DNA from: Microbacterium sp. W4I20
Lineage (GTDB): Bacteria; Actinomycetota; Actinomycetes; Actinomycetales; Microbacteriaceae
Assembly: GCF_030816505.1 (NCBI RefSeq)
Contig: NZ_JAUSYB010000001.1
Span: 3,782,001-3,846,000 of the forward strand
Reading direction: 5' to 3'
DNA: 64,000 nucleotides
The notes under the pieces: generated by a model
The model's input: the letters and a program-made list of their open reading frames with translations, nothing else
Told to the model about the DNA's origin: nothing
The model's database searches: none
Made by a program: the position numbers and the translations under genes
Shown here: piece by piece, positions 33,428 through 48,256 of the stretch
Numbering within the stretch: position 1 is the stretch's first letter
Layout of the letters: each line of letters begins with the position of its first letter

Positions 33428-33774
33428 TCGAGGGTGTGCTCGAGGCGCAGGAGCGGTACGACTCGGCCGAGGATGAACGCACGCTCGCGCCGAGGGCGGG
33501 GGAGGTGTCGTGAGCGATCGCCTCGGCATCCCCGGGGAGCGGTCTGGCCGCGTGCTGACGCGGAACCCGGTGCGACACGCCCGGCGGTCGCCCGCGATTT
33601 GCCGGACCCCCGGGATCCGCGTAAGTTATTACTTGTTCGCCCCAAACGGTTGAGCGGAGGTCCTCGGACCGGCTCCCGTCAAGTAACGAACACTTCCCGA
33701 ATCCAGAACAACTCAGTGAGTGTTCCAGATGAAGGAACTGCCTCGATCCCTCGAGCAGGTCGCCGGAAGGCGAT

Positions 33775-33802
33775 TTGACAACGGGAACGAGATCAGTAAG
33801 AT
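33775..33802 (+). promoter_or_regulatory. rRNA operon promoter
   Basis: TTGACA (33775-33780) and TAAGAT (33797-33802) are separated by 16 bases, about 255 bases before the 16S gene. This is the best promoter in the 630-base gap 33428-34059, which otherwise holds no gene. A second promoter around 33620-33640 (TAAGTTATTACTTG) is possible. Confidence 0.55.
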
Positions 33803-33858
33803 AGAGAAGTTGCCCTTCGGGCCTGGCTGTGATGGCTGGGTCGTGGGAGCATCCGATC

Positions 33859-33878
33859 CTTGAGAACTCAACAGCGTG
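33859..33878 (+). promoter_or_regulatory. rrn leader boxA-type antitermination element
   Basis: TTGAGAACTCAACAGCGTGC is the conserved actinobacterial pre-16S leader element. A close relative, TTTGAGAACTACACAG, occurs in the 16S-23S spacer at 35859. They are thought to recruit Nus factors and to guide processing. Confidence 0.6.
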
Positions 33879-34059
33879 CACTTGTCAAATGCCAAATTAT
33901 CCTCGTCTCCACTTCGGTGGGGGTGAGAATTCCTTTGGATCAAAGACCAACCTCCTTGTGGGGTTGGCATTCGGATGAAGTCAGCAATGATGTCATCTCT
34001 TTGGTCAGCATCAAACTCGCTGCGTCACCGTTTTCCCGGTGGGGTATGCATTTCTTTTT

Positions 34060-39101
<5,042 letters not shown>

Positions 39102-39211
39102 ACACACCGTTTGTTGGTGCTACGCGTCCACTGAGTGGTTCTCGATGTACGGTCGAGAACCGCATGACAACATTGACTTTGTTATGTGTTTTGATTGAAA
39201 CATCAATAGTG

Positions 39212-39329
39212 TTTCGGCGGCCATAGCGTGAGGGAAACGCCCGGTTACATTCCGAACCCGGAAGCTAAGCCTCACAGCGCCGATGGTACTGCAGGGGGGA
39301 CCCTGTGGGAGAGTAGGACACCGCCGGAC
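39212..39329 (+). rRNA. rrf: 5S ribosomal RNA
   Basis: A fold of about 118 nt starts at TTTCGGCGGCCATAGCG and ends at ACACCGCCGGACT, whose ends pair. The loop region CCCGGTTACATTCCGAACCC is typical of 5S. Confidence 0.95.
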
Positions 39330-39339
39330 TTCTTTTAAG

Positions 39340-39373
39340 AAAAAGAGCCACCCAACGTTGGGTGGCTCTTTTT
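39340..39373. terminator. rRNA operon terminator
   Basis: A perfectly palindromic 34-base element has stem AAAAAGAGCCACCC / GGGTGGCTCTTTTT and is followed by C-G-T-T. It can end the rRNA operon and the leftward histidine kinase gene. Confidence 0.9.
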
Positions 39374-39402
39374 CGTTAACACGGACACGCGCGCCAGGCT
39401 GC

Positions 39403-40332
39403 TCAGCGCCGTATCGGAAGGCGCAGCGTCACCAGCGTGCCGGAGCCTTCGGCCGAGCGGATCGACACATCGCCGCCATGCAACCGCATGACCGTAGCGA
39501 CGAGCGTCAGCCCGATGCCGGAGCCGGCCACGTCACGCGCGTTCTGCGCACGCGCGAGCTCATCGAAGACCTGGGCGACGTCGGTGGCGGGTATGCCGCG
39601 TCCGGCATCCGCCACATCCACGACAGCCCACCCGTCCTGTTCACGCAACCGCACCTCGATCGGGCCGGTCGCGGAGTACTTCGCGGCGTTGCCGAACACA
39701 TTGTCCACTGCCAACGACAGCAGATCGATGTCGGCTGAGAGCGGAGGGACAGCCCAGGGGACCCGCGTGACGACGAAGTCGATCCGTGCCCCGGCAGTCG
39801 GATCCTGCTGCCGCAGAGCGGTGATGGCCTCGCCGATGACCTGCTCGAGGTCGATGACCTCGAGTTCCAGCGGGCGCGTCTCGAGGTCGGCCAGCTTCCG
39901 CAGATCGCGGACGAGAGTGCTGAGCTTGTTCGCCTGCGCATCGACCGTGCGCCATGCCGCGTCCTCCGCACCATCCTGAGCGGCGACCGCCGTCGCCCGG
40001 ATGGCCGTGAGCGGATTCTTCAGCTCATGATCGAGCCGCGCGAGGAACCGCTGATGGTTCTCGCGCTCGTGAAGGGCTGCTGCGGTGCGGGCGGCGTCCA
40101 CGGCGGCAGACTCACGGCGCCGCGACCGAGCGCGGGCCGAGTGCCGGATCAACATCGCGCCCGGGATGCAGGACACGAGCGCACCGCCGATCAGCACAGC
40201 ACCGGGCAGCGCGAGCTCCATCGCGAGAAGGCGTTGGTCGCCGGCGAGGAGCATGCCTCCCGCAGCCAGGGCACCGAGGCCCACGGGCACCGCGGTCAGC
40301 AGGCCGAGGGCGACGCCTCTGCGTTCGGTCAT
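39403..40332 (-). CDS. sensor histidine kinase
   Basis: This 309-residue protein has two N-terminal TM helices (about 8-30 and 38-62) with almost no extracytoplasmic loop, a HisKA domain with the phosphoacceptor in LARLDHELKNPLTAIRA (about 99-115), and a HATPase_c domain with DNVFGNAAKYSATG (N box), DAGRGIP (G1) and GSGIGLTLV (G2). The short sensor suggests it reads membrane state or partner proteins. Its ATG overlaps the stop of the response regulator gene by 4 bases. The two lipoprotein genes upstream are on the same strand and may be its target or sensor accessory. Confidence 0.92.
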   Translation of the reverse strand: MTERRGVALGLLTAVPVGLGALAAGGMLLAGDQRLLAMELALPGAVLIGGALVSCIPGAMLIRHSARARSRRRESAAVDAARTAAALHERENHQRFLARLDHELKNPLTAIRATAVAAQDGAEDAAWRTVDAQANKLSTLVRDLRKLADLETRPLELEVIDLEQVIGEAITALRQQDPTAGARIDFVVTRVPWAVPPLSADIDLLSLAVDNVFGNAAKYSATGPIEVRLREQDGWAVVDVADAGRGIPATDVAQVFDELARAQNARDVAGSGIGLTLVATVMRLHGGDVSIRSAEGSGTLVTLRLPIRR

Positions 40333-41048
40333 CCTGCGACCACCGGTGCGAGGAAGCGATATCCCAGGCTCTGGGCCGTTTCGATGTAGCGAGCCTGCGT
40401 CGAGCTGTCACCCAGGACGCGTCGCAGCTCGGCGATCCGATGGTCGACGGCACGACTCGACGATGCGAAGTCGAAGCCCCACAGCGCCGACAGGAGACGG
40501 TCGCGGGAGTGCACTTCCTGCGGGTGCAGCATCAGATACTCCAGCAGCATCAGCGCTTTCGGCGTGAGGGACAGTTCCTCATCACCCCGCCAGACGCGTC
40601 GAGCCGTCCGGTCGACCGTGAGGTCGTGCGCGCGGAGGCGTTCGGCCGATCGCAGAGGGGCCGCGCCCCGGACGGTGCGACGGAGAACGGCGCGGATCCG
40701 CGAGATGAGCTCGTGCGGATCGAACGGCTTGTTGAGGTAGTCATCCGCCCCCTCGTCGAGCGCGGCACTGCGCTCCCACGACTCGCCCACCTGGGTGAGC
40801 AGGATGATCGGGAGCCAGAGCTGACGGGCGCGGACTCGGCGCACGAACTCGCGGCCGTCGACGTGCGGCATCAAGACGTCGCAGACGACCAGGTCAGGCA
40901 CGTCCTGCTCGACTTCGAGAAGACCGGCACGGCCGTCCTCGGCGATGCGCACGTCGAAGCCGCTCCGGCCGAGAAAAGCCGCAAGCGCGACGGTGATGGC
41001 CTCGTCGTCGTCGACGATGAGGATGTTCGGCCGGCTCGGGGTCTCCAT
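40329..41048 (-). CDS. OmpR-family response regulator
   Basis: This 239-residue protein has a receiver domain (residues 8-125, acidic pair DDDE, phosphoacceptor Asp in VVCDVLMPHVDG, Lys in NKPFDP) and a C-terminal winged helix (ELSLTPKALMLLEYLMLHP..., RAVDHRIAELRRVLGD). It is the partner of the overlapping histidine kinase. It begins 3 bases downstream of the DUF3060 lipoprotein stop, so all four genes from the OmpA-domain gene may form one operon. Confidence 0.93.
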   Translation of the reverse strand: METPSRPNILIVDDDEAITVALAAFLGRSGFDVRIAEDGRAGLLEVEQDVPDLVVCDVLMPHVDGREFVRRVRARQLWLPIILLTQVGESWERSAALDEGADDYLNKPFDPHELISRIRAVLRRTVRGAAPLRSAERLRAHDLTVDRTARRVWRGDEELSLTPKALMLLEYLMLHPQEVHSRDRLLSALWGFDFASSSRAVDHRIAELRRVLGDSSTQARYIETAQSLGYRFLAPVVAG

Positions 41049-41051
41049 CTC

Positions 41052-41585
41052 TCAGCCCCGCCGGAGGACGTTCGCCGTGCCGGTGTCGGTCACCTGCGGA
41101 GTCTCGCCGAGCCAGTAGATCTCGTTCGCGGTCCCGCTCACGCGCACCTCGCCGATGGTGGCCGCGTAGACGACGGTTCCTGACCCGCTGAGCAGGAGCG
41201 ACGAGACGTCGTCGACGATGACCGCACCCGCATCGAGATCGATCCGGATCTCGTCGCAGTCGCCCTCGATGCGGATGATGGTGCCGTCCTGCTGCAGCGG
41301 ACCCGTGGGGCACGGCATGGTCGTCGACGCGGAGTCCAGCAGGCGTTCGCGGTGTGCCGCGTGCTCGGCATCCCACCCATCGGACTGCGGATCCGCGGAT
41401 GGCGGGTTCGCCTCGGGCGTCTCCTGCTCGGGTGCCTCGGCTGGAGGCGACTCCGGACCCTGCGAGTTCGATGCCGGATCCGGACTCTCCGACGCCGGAT
41501 CGACGATGCGGAGAGTGCATCCGCTCAGCACGACGGCGGTCACGAGCACAGCCGTCGCGGCGGCAGTCGATCGGGAAGCGCGCAT
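41052..41585 (-). CDS. DUF3060 lipoprotein
   Basis: This 177-residue protein has a signal peptide ending in a lipobox (VVLSGC, Cys23). A Pro/Glu/Ser-rich tether (about 28-70) is followed by a C-terminal DUF3060 domain of short beta-strands (GTIIRIEGDCDEIRIDLDAGAVIVDD...VVYAATIGEVRVSGTANEIYW). DUF3060 probably forms a small beta-solenoid; the function is unknown. The ATG at 41585 has AGGAG at good spacing; the ATG 9 bases earlier is too close to it. Confidence 0.85.
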   Translation of the reverse strand: MRASRSTAAATAVLVTAVVLSGCTLRIVDPASESPDPASNSQGPESPPAEAPEQETPEANPPSADPQSDGWDAEHAAHRERLLDSASTTMPCPTGPLQQDGTIIRIEGDCDEIRIDLDAGAVIVDDVSSLLLSGSGTVVYAATIGEVRVSGTANEIYWLGETPQVTDTGTANVLRRG

Positions 41586-41603
41586 GGGTCTCATCCTCTC
41601 CTG

Positions 41604-42812
41604 TCAGAGGGTCGCCGGGATGAAGATCTCGACGCGACGATTGAGCTGCCGGCCCGCCGGATTGTCCTCGCCATCGATCTCGTTGGCCGCGACCGGGCGG
41701 CTCTCGCCGAAACCTTCGCCCGTGAGAGACGTGCGGACGCCGCGATCCTCGAGTCCGTCCACCACCGCGTCGGCGCGGTCCTCCGACAGCGACAGGTTGT
41801 ACGAGTCGGAGCCGACCGAGTCCGTGTGTCCCGATACCGATGCCTGTGCGACCTCGAGGGAGGTGAGCACCTCGGCCACAGCATCCAGCGTCTTCCCGGC
41901 ATCGGCGCGGATGTCGCTCTTGTCGAAGTCGAACAGGACTCCGTCTTCGAAGGTGAGGGTCGTTCCGCAGGATTCGAGCGGCGCCAGCGTGCCGAGAGGC
42001 GGAAACACTCCGAGTGTCGGGACGACGGGCAGCGGCTCGGCTTCCACCTGTTCTCCGTTCACCTTCGCGGTACCGTCGCCGTAGTTCTCGATGGTGATCT
42101 CGGCGCTGCGGTAGTTGCCGGACCCGTCGCCGAAGTTCTGGATGGTGAGGTCGCCGTCCTCATAGTTGCCGGATCCGTCGCCGAAGTTCTGGATGGTCTT
42201 CGTCGCGTCGGTGTAGTTCCCCGACCCGTCGCCGAAGATCTGCACGGTCTTCGTCGCGTCGGTGTAGTTGCCCGATCCGTCGCCGAAGTTCTGGATCGTC
42301 ACCGTCCCATTGCTGTAGTTCCCGGAGCCGTCACCGAAGTTCTGGATGGTGACCCCGTTGATCGTCGAGTTCCCGGAACCGTCGCCGAAGTTCTGCACGG
42401 TGCCGTCGGGGCCGGTGAACGAGCCGGAGCCGTCGCCGTAGAGCAGGGCCGTCCCGTTGCCGGAGATGACGCTCCCGCCGGCGTCGCAGTGCGCGGGGGA
42501 GGCGATCACCCCGGGGATGTCGGTCAGCGCCTCGTTGACCTTGATCGCGAAGGCGGATGCTGAGGAGTCGAGCAGCGAGAGGTCCGGAAGCACGAACATC
42601 GGGATCGGCGGGAACTGTCCCACGTCGTATCCCGGCACCGTGGCCACTCCGGCGGCGGGCTCCGCGGATGCCGTCGGAACCGGCTTCGACGTCTCCTTCG
42701 AGACCGCGACCGGAGCGGCGGCGCACCCGGTGAGGAGGACGGATGCGGCGAGCCCGAGTGCGAGTCCGCGGTGTCGGCGGCCGGCCCTGTCAGCAGCGCG
42801 TGAGGTGGTCAT
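41604..42812 (-). CDS. OmpA-domain lipoprotein with FGDGSGNY repeats
   Basis: This 402-residue protein has a signal peptide with lipobox LLTGC (Cys30), a middle region (about 120-250) of seven or eight imperfect repeats of about 16 residues built on TIQNFGDGSGNYTD, and a C-terminal OmpA peptidoglycan-binding domain (about 295-402; FDFDKSDIRADAGKTLD, VSGHTDSVGSDSYNLSLSEDRA, NRRVEI). The repeats resemble DUF3060-type beta-solenoid rungs. It is probably lipid-anchored outside the membrane and bound to the wall. The start at 42812 gives a proper signal peptide; the longer frame does not. Confidence 0.85.
   Translation of the reverse strand: MTTSRAADRAGRRHRGLALGLAASVLLTGCAAAPVAVSKETSKPVPTASAEPAAGVATVPGYDVGQFPPIPMFVLPDLSLLDSSASAFAIKVNEALTDIPGVIASPAHCDAGGSVISGNGTALLYGDGSGSFTGPDGTVQNFGDGSGNSTINGVTIQNFGDGSGNYSNGTVTIQNFGDGSGNYTDATKTVQIFGDGSGNYTDATKTIQNFGDGSGNYEDGDLTIQNFGDGSGNYRSAEITIENYGDGTAKVNGEQVEAEPLPVVPTLGVFPPLGTLAPLESCGTTLTFEDGVLFDFDKSDIRADAGKTLDAVAEVLTSLEVAQASVSGHTDSVGSDSYNLSLSEDRADAVVDGLEDRGVRTSLTGEGFGESRPVAANEIDGEDNPAGRQLNRRVEIFIPATL
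42050..42440 (-). repeat. in-frame tandem repeats in the OmpA-domain gene
   Basis: About eight imperfect 48-51-base units, each containing a conserved core that encodes QNFGDGSGN, lie within the gene. Adjacent units at about 42180-42290 are nearly identical in DNA, which suggests recent duplication. Confidence 0.75.
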
Positions 42813-42890
42813 GGAACGAGCGTATCCAGTGGTTGTCGCCGGCGCGTCGCCGGGCTGTCGCGATCTCGTCGCAGTTCTGCGACAACTCAC

Positions 42891-43679
42891 TCATCGCTTC
42901 AACCGCGATTCCAGCACCGCGGCGGTGTCGATCACAGCCTCCGCCAGGTGACGCTCGTCGAGGCTCTCGTCCGCCCAGGTCACCGCCACCGCCGCGACAG
43001 GCCAGCCCGCCTGGTCGCGCACGGCTGCGCCGACGGAGCGTAGACCGTCGGCGACCTCGCTGTCCTCCGTCGCGTAGCCGCGGGAGCGCACCTCGCGGAG
43101 CAGTTCGCGAAGCTCGGTCGGCCGGCGCGGACCCCGGCCAGTGCGGTGGGGGAACGCCGAGGCGCTCGGGTACAGCGCCCGCACCTGCTCCCGCGGCAGG
43201 GCCGCAAGCATCGCTCTTCCGCTGGCGGTGAGATGTGCGGGGAGTCGCACTCCGACGTCGGTCACCAGCGCGGGTCGCCGCGGTGCGCGCTCCTCGACGA
43301 TGTAGAGCACATCACCCCCGCTCATGACGGCCACGTGCGCGCTCTCGCCCAGCTGGTCGGAGAGCGCGGCGACCAGCGGGCGACCGAGGCGGGCGAGCGG
43401 CTGCTGCCGCGCGTATCCGCCGGCGAGCTCGAAGGCGGAGGTGCCGAGGCCCCAGCGCCGCTCCTCGCGGAAGTGCAGCACGAACCCGTGGGCCGAAAGG
43501 GTCGTGAGCAGGTGATACACGGTGGAGCGGGGGAGAGCGAGCTCGCGGGCGATCGCCGAGGCTGCGACCGGCGCCGGTCGCCCAGCGAGGTGGCTCAGGA
43601 TGCGCAGCGTGTTCTCCGCGGCGGGGACCTGCGGTTCGCGGTGCTGCTCAGCCGCAGGATTGTCTGGGATCACAGACAC
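42891..43679 (-). CDS. IclR-family regulator of histidine utilisation
   Basis: This 262-residue protein has an N-terminal winged helix (ENTLRILSHLAGRPAPVAASAIARELALPRSTVYHLLTTL, about 22-61) and a C-terminal IclR effector domain (about 80-255, with HLTASGRAMLAALP). It is divergent from hutH across only 52 bases, so it very likely controls hutHUI, with histidine or urocanate as effector. The gene before it on the same strand side (OmpA-domain) is unrelated. Confidence 0.85.
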   Translation of the reverse strand: MSVIPDNPAAEQHREPQVPAAENTLRILSHLAGRPAPVAASAIARELALPRSTVYHLLTTLSAHGFVLHFREERRWGLGTSAFELAGGYARQQPLARLGRPLVAALSDQLGESAHVAVMSGGDVLYIVEERAPRRPALVTDVGVRLPAHLTASGRAMLAALPREQVRALYPSASAFPHRTGRGPRRPTELRELLREVRSRGYATEDSEVADGLRSVGAAVRDQAGWPVAAVAVTWADESLDERHLAEAVIDTAAVLESRLKR

Positions 43680-43731
43680 AGGATGCCATGATCCGCTGTC
43701 GCCGTCGACACCGTGGGTGTGGAATCAGAAC

Positions 43732-45354
43732 ATGAGTGATCTTGCCCCCGTCCTCGTCGGTGCCGCGCCGCTGACCCCCGCCGATGTCGTCGCCGTCGCG
43801 CGTCTCGGAGCGCCGGTCGTCATCGACGCCGCCGCACTCGAGCGGGTGGCGCAGACGCGGAACGTGATCGACGGGCTCGCCGCCGACCCGCATCCGCACT
43901 ACGGCGTCTCCACCGGCTTCGGGGCACTGGCCACGACGTTCATCGCCCCGGATCGCCGGCTGCAGCTCCAGGCGAGTCTGATCCGATCGCACGCGGCGGG
44001 CACCGGTGCCGAGATCGAGGTCGAGGTCACCCGCGGCCTGCAGCTGCTGCGACTGCAGACGCTCGCGTCGGGGCGCACGGGGGTGCGCTCCGTCGTCGTC
44101 GAGACGTATGCGGCGATGCTCAACGCCGGCGTGACTCCGATCGTGCGCGAGTACGGTTCTCTCGGCTGCTCGGGTGATCTCGCACCGCTCGCGCACATCG
44201 CCCTCGCCGCGATGGGCGAAGGCGAGGTGCGCGTGCTTCGTCAGGCTCAGCAACCGGGGGATCAGGCTCAGCAACCGGGGGATCAGGCTCAGCAACCGGG
44301 GGATCAGGCTCAGCAACCGGGGAGTGTCGTGCTCCCCGCCGCCGAGGCGCTCGCCGCGGCCGGGATCGAACCCCTCACTCTCGTCGAGAAGGAGGGCCTC
44401 GCGCTCATCAACGGGACCGACGGGATGCTGGGCATGCTCGTTCTGGCCCTGCACGATCTCGACCAGCTGCTCGTCACCGCCGATATCGCCGCGGCCATGT
44501 CGATCGAGTCGCAGCTCGGCACCGATGCCGTGTTCGCCGCCGACCTCATGGCGCTCCGCCCGCAGACCGGGCAGACCGAGTCCGCGGGCAACCTTCGTGC
44601 CTTCCTCGCCGACTCGCCCATGGTCGCGAGCCACAAGGGCCCGGAGGACGGGAGGGTGCAGGACGCCTATTCGCTGCGCTGCTCACCGCAGGTGCACGGT
44701 GCCGCCCGCGACACGATGGCACACGCCGGCCTGATCGCCGGGCGCGAGCTCGCCAGCGTGATCGACAATCCGGTGATCACGCTCGACGGCCGGATCGAAT
44801 CGAACGGCAACTTCCACGGTGCCCCGGTCGCCGCGGTGCTCGACTTCCTCGCGATCTCCGTGGCCGACGTGGCCTCGGTGTCCGAGCGCCGCACCGACCG
44901 GGCGCTCGATCCCGCCCGCAGCCACGGGCTGCCCCCGTTCCTCGCCGACGAGGTGGGCGTGGACTCCGGGCTCATGATCGCCCAGTACGCGGCGGCCGGC
45001 ATCGTCTCCGAGCTCAAGCGCCTCGCCGTACCGGCATCCGTCGACTCGATCCCGTCCTCCGCCATGCAGGAGGACCACGTCTCGATGGGATGGGCGGCGG
45101 CACGCAAGCTCCGCCGGGCGATCGACGGACTGGGACGCGTTCTGGCGATCGAGATCCTCACGGGTGCCCGGGCGCTCGATCTGCGGGCGCCGCTGCAGGC
45201 AGGCCCGGCGACGGGTGCCGTGCGCGATCTCGTCCGCACCGTGGCCGCCGGCCCCGGCCCCGATCGATTCCTCTCCCCGGAGATGGAAGCCGTCACCGCA
45301 CTGGTCCAGTCGGGCGAGGTCGCCCGCATCGCGAAGGAGCACACTCATGGTTGA
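43732..45354 (+). CDS. hutH: histidine ammonia-lyase
   Basis: HutH deaminates histidine to urocanate. The 540-residue protein forms its MIO cofactor from the Cys-Ser-Gly triad in [15 protein letters not shown] (CSG instead of ASG is common in Actinobacteria). [12 protein letters not shown] and the C-terminal [14 protein letters not shown] are also conserved. Start [10 protein letters not shown] fits the family. Between GEGEVRVL and [15 protein letters not shown] there is an insertion of four DQAQQPG units, encoded by a 21-bp tandem repeat, in a loop that is normally about 8 residues. The frame is kept, so the enzyme may still work. Confidence 0.93.
   Translation: MSDLAPVLVGAAPLTPADVVAVARLGAPVVIDAAALERVAQTRNVIDGLAADPHPHYGVSTGFGALATTFIAPDRRLQLQASLIRSHAAGTGAEIEVEVTRGLQLLRLQTLASGRTGVRSVVVETYAAMLNAGVTPIVREYGSLGCSGDLAPLAHIALAAMGEGEVRVLRQAQQPGDQAQQPGDQAQQPGDQAQQPGSVVLPAAEALAAAGIEPLTLVEKEGLALINGTDGMLGMLVLALHDLDQLLVTADIAAAMSIESQLGTDAVFAADLMALRPQTGQTESAGNLRAFLADSPMVASHKGPEDGRVQDAYSLRCSPQVHGAARDTMAHAGLIAGRELASVIDNPVITLDGRIESNGNFHGAPVAAVLDFLAISVADVASVSERRTDRALDPARSHGLPPFLADEVGVDSGLMIAQYAAAGIVSELKRLAVPASVDSIPSSAMQEDHVSMGWAAARKLRRAIDGLGRVLAIEILTGARALDLRAPLQAGPATGAVRDLVRTVAAGPGPDRFLSPEMEAVTALVQSGEVARIAKEHTHG
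44241..44322 (+). repeat. 21-bp tandem repeat inside hutH
   Basis: The unit TCAGGCTCAGCAACCGGGGG plus A is repeated 3.9 times with almost no variation, giving QAQQPGD in protein. The GGCTCAGCAACCGG core resembles a dispersed intergenic repeat of Microbacteriaceae. Near-identity of the copies implies recent expansion. Confidence 0.85.
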
Positions 45355-47011
45355 GCACAACGAATCCGGCCCCCGCGTGGTCCGTGCCGCCCGAGGCAAC
45401 CAGCGCACGGCGAAGAGCTGGGGCGCCGAGGCCGCCAAGCGGATGCTGATGAACAACCTCGATCCCGAGGTGGCCGAGCACCCCGAAGACCTCGTGGTCT
45501 ACGGCGGCACCGGAAAGGCGGCCCGCAGCTGGGAGGCGTACGACGCGATCGTGCGCACCCTCGACGAGCTCGAGCCCGATGAGACGCTGCTCGTGCAGTC
45601 CGGCAAGCCGGTCGGTGTCTTCCGCACCCATGAGTGGGCGCCGCGCGTGCTGATCGCGAACTCGAACCTCGTAGGGGACTGGGCGACGTGGCCCGAGTTC
45701 CGCAAGCTCGAGGAGCTCGGACTCATCATGTACGGCCAGATGACCGCCGGTTCCTGGATCTACATCGGCACGCAGGGCATCCTGCAGGGGACGTACGAGA
45801 CGTTCGCCGCCGTCGCCCGCTCGCTCGGTCGCGAATCGCTGCGGGGCACGCTCACCCTCACCGGTGGGGCCGGCGGCATGGGCGGTGCTCAGCCTCTCGC
45901 GGTGACGATGAACGACGGCACCGTGCTGATCGTCGATGTCGACGAGTCGCGCCTGGCCCGGCGGGTGGAGCACGGCTACCTCGACGAGTACACGACCGAT
46001 CTCGACGCCGCCGTGGCGCGCGTCGTCGCGGCCAAGGACGCCGGCGAGGCCCTCTCGGTCGGTGTCGTCGGCAACGCGGCCGAGGTCTTCCCCGAGCTGC
46101 AGCGTCGCGGCGTGCCGATCGACATCGTGACCGATCAGACCAGCGCGCACGATCCGCTCGCCTACCTGCCGGTCGGCATCTCGGTCGCCGACTGGAAGGC
46201 CGAAGCCGAGCGCGATCCGGAGGAGTTCACCCGCCGGGCGCGGGAGTCGATGGCCGCGCACGTCGCGGCGATGGTGGACTTCCAGGATGCCGGTGCCGCG
46301 GTCTTCGACTATGGCAACTCGATCCGGCGCGAGGCGGAGCTCGGCGGCTTCGACCGGGCGTTCGAGTTCCCGGGTTTCGTGCCCGCGTACATCCGCCCCC
46401 AGTTCGAGGAGGGGCGCGGGCCGTTCCGCTGGGCGGCGCTTTCGGGCGACCCCGAGGACATCCGCAAGACCGACCGCGCCATCGCGGAGCTCTTCCCCGA
46501 GGACGCGGCCCTGCACCGCTGGCTGGAGAAGGCCGGCGAGAAGGTGCACTTCGAGGGACTCCCCGCCCGCATCTGCTGGCTCGGCTACAAGGAGCGTCAT
46601 CTCGCCGGACTCAAGTTCAACGAGATGGTGGCGTCCGGCGAGCTGTCCGCCCCGATCGTGATCGGCCGCGATCACCTGGACTCCGGCTCCGTCGCGTCGC
46701 CGTACCGCGAGACCGAGGCCATGAAAGACGGCTCGGATGCGATCGCCGACTGGCCCCTGCTCAACGCTCTCTTGAACACGTCGTCCGGCGCATCGTGGGT
46801 GTCACTGCACCACGGCGGCGGTGTCGGCATCGGGCGTTCGATCCACGCAGGTCAGGTCTCGGTCGCCGACGGCTCCGCGCTCGCGGCCGAGAAGCTGGAA
46901 CGCGTGCTCACCAACGATCCGGGCACGGGGGTCATGCGGCACGTCGACGCCGGCTACGAACACGCCCGCGAGGTCGCCCGTGATCGGGGCCTCAAGATCC
47001 CGATGCTCTGA
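45347..47011 (+). CDS. hutU: urocanate hydratase
   Basis: HutU hydrates urocanate to imidazolonepropionate with a tightly bound NAD. The 554-residue protein has [19 protein letters not shown] near residue 50, the NAD-fold [13 protein letters not shown] near 180, and the family signature region [16 protein letters not shown] and [16 protein letters not shown]. The ATG at 45347 follows GAAGGAG and overlaps hutH by 8 bases. Length is normal. Confidence 0.95.
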   Translation: MVEHNESGPRVVRAARGNQRTAKSWGAEAAKRMLMNNLDPEVAEHPEDLVVYGGTGKAARSWEAYDAIVRTLDELEPDETLLVQSGKPVGVFRTHEWAPRVLIANSNLVGDWATWPEFRKLEELGLIMYGQMTAGSWIYIGTQGILQGTYETFAAVARSLGRESLRGTLTLTGGAGGMGGAQPLAVTMNDGTVLIVDVDESRLARRVEHGYLDEYTTDLDAAVARVVAAKDAGEALSVGVVGNAAEVFPELQRRGVPIDIVTDQTSAHDPLAYLPVGISVADWKAEAERDPEEFTRRARESMAAHVAAMVDFQDAGAAVFDYGNSIRREAELGGFDRAFEFPGFVPAYIRPQFEEGRGPFRWAALSGDPEDIRKTDRAIAELFPEDAALHRWLEKAGEKVHFEGLPARICWLGYKERHLAGLKFNEMVASGELSAPIVIGRDHLDSGSVASPYRETEAMKDGSDAIADWPLLNALLNTSSGASWVSLHHGGGVGIGRSIHAGQVSVADGSALAAEKLERVLTNDPGTGVMRHVDAGYEHAREVARDRGLKIPML

Positions 47012-47023
47012 GAGGCTGAGGCC

Positions 47024-48187
47024 ATGACGACGCTGATCACGCACATCGGCGAGCTGACCACCAATGTCGGCGCTGTCGATGATCCCTGCGGCACCCATCG
47101 CGACGCCGCTGTGCTGATCGAGGACGGGCGCATCGCCTGGGTGGGGGCGGCGTCGGATGCGCCGATGGCCGATGAGACGGTGGATGCCGGTGGACGCGCG
47201 GTGATCCCGGGCTTCGTCGACAGCCACAGCCACCTCGTGTTCGGCGGCGACCGTGCCGCGGAGTTCGAGGCGCGCATGGCAGGGCAGAAGTATGCCGCGG
47301 GCGGCATCCGCTCCACCGTGGCCGCCACACGCGCCGCAAGCGACGACGAATTGCGGGCCCGGCTGCGCGGATTCCTCGACGAGATGCGGGCTCAGGGCAC
47401 CACGACGGTCGAGATCAAGAGCGGATACGGCCTGAGCGTCGTCGACGAGGAGCGCCTCGTGCGTCTGGCCGCGGAGGTCACTCCCGAGGTCACGTTCCTC
47501 GGTGCGCACGTGGTGCCGGCGGAGTATGCGGACCGATCCGACGAGTACGTCGATCTCGTGGTCGGCCCGATGCTCGACGCCTGCGCCCCGCACGCGAAGT
47601 GGATCGACGTGTTCTGCGAGACCGGCGCCTTCATGGTGCCGCAGTCGCGACGCGTGCTCGAAGCCGGCATCGCCCGCGGGCTCGCGCCCAGAGTGCACGC
47701 CAGCCAGCTCGGGCCGGGGGAGGGCGTGCGGCTCGCGGTCGAGCTCGGAGCAGCATCCGTCGACCACGGCACGTACCTGACCGACGGCGATGTCACGGCG
47801 CTCGCCGCATCCGACACCGTGCTCACGCTGCTGCCCGGCGTCGAGTTCTCGACCCGGCAGCCCTACCCGAACGCGCGTCGGCTGATCGACGCTGGAGTGA
47901 CGGTCGCGTTGGCCTGCGACACGAACCCGGGATCGAGCTTCACCTCATCGATGGCGTTCTGCATCGCGATCGCCGTGCGGGACATGGGGATGACACCGGC
48001 TGAGGCCGTCTGGGCGGCGACCGCCGGCGGGGCGAGGGCGCTGCGTCGAGGCGACGTCGGGGTGATCGCGCCGGGTGCGCGGGCCGATCTCGTGCTGCTC
48101 GCTGCCCCGACGCGCATCCACCTCGCCTATCGCCCGGGAGTGCCCCTCGTCCGAAGCGTGTGGAAAGACGGGGTCGCGGTGGTCTGA
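47024..48187 (+). CDS. hutI: imidazolonepropionase
   Basis: HutI opens imidazolonepropionate to formiminoglutamate. The 387-residue amidohydrolase-superfamily protein has the metal site [13 protein letters not shown] (about 64-76), [25 protein letters not shown] and the catalytic Asp region [10 protein letters not shown]. It starts 12 bases after hutU. The next enzyme, HutG, is not adjacent but lies at 55876-56817. Confidence 0.94.
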   Translation: MTTLITHIGELTTNVGAVDDPCGTHRDAAVLIEDGRIAWVGAASDAPMADETVDAGGRAVIPGFVDSHSHLVFGGDRAAEFEARMAGQKYAAGGIRSTVAATRAASDDELRARLRGFLDEMRAQGTTTVEIKSGYGLSVVDEERLVRLAAEVTPEVTFLGAHVVPAEYADRSDEYVDLVVGPMLDACAPHAKWIDVFCETGAFMVPQSRRVLEAGIARGLAPRVHASQLGPGEGVRLAVELGAASVDHGTYLTDGDVTALAASDTVLTLLPGVEFSTRQPYPNARRLIDAGVTVALACDTNPGSSFTSSMAFCIAIAVRDMGMTPAEAVWAATAGGARALRRGDVGVIAPGARADLVLLAAPTRIHLAYRPGVPLVRSVWKDGVAVV

Positions 48188-48256
48188 CAGGAGGGTTGGC
48201 GATTCATCTCTGGCTAGAATATTGCTTGGTTCGAAGCTTTGTTCTAATCTTGGGGT

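Noticed and set aside
44241..44322. CRISPR array
   Set aside because: The copies are contiguous with no spacers and lie in frame inside hutH.
43732..45354. HutH active site as defective because it reads CSG rather than ASG
   Set aside because: Cys-Ser-Gly also forms the MIO cofactor and is common in actinobacterial HutH.
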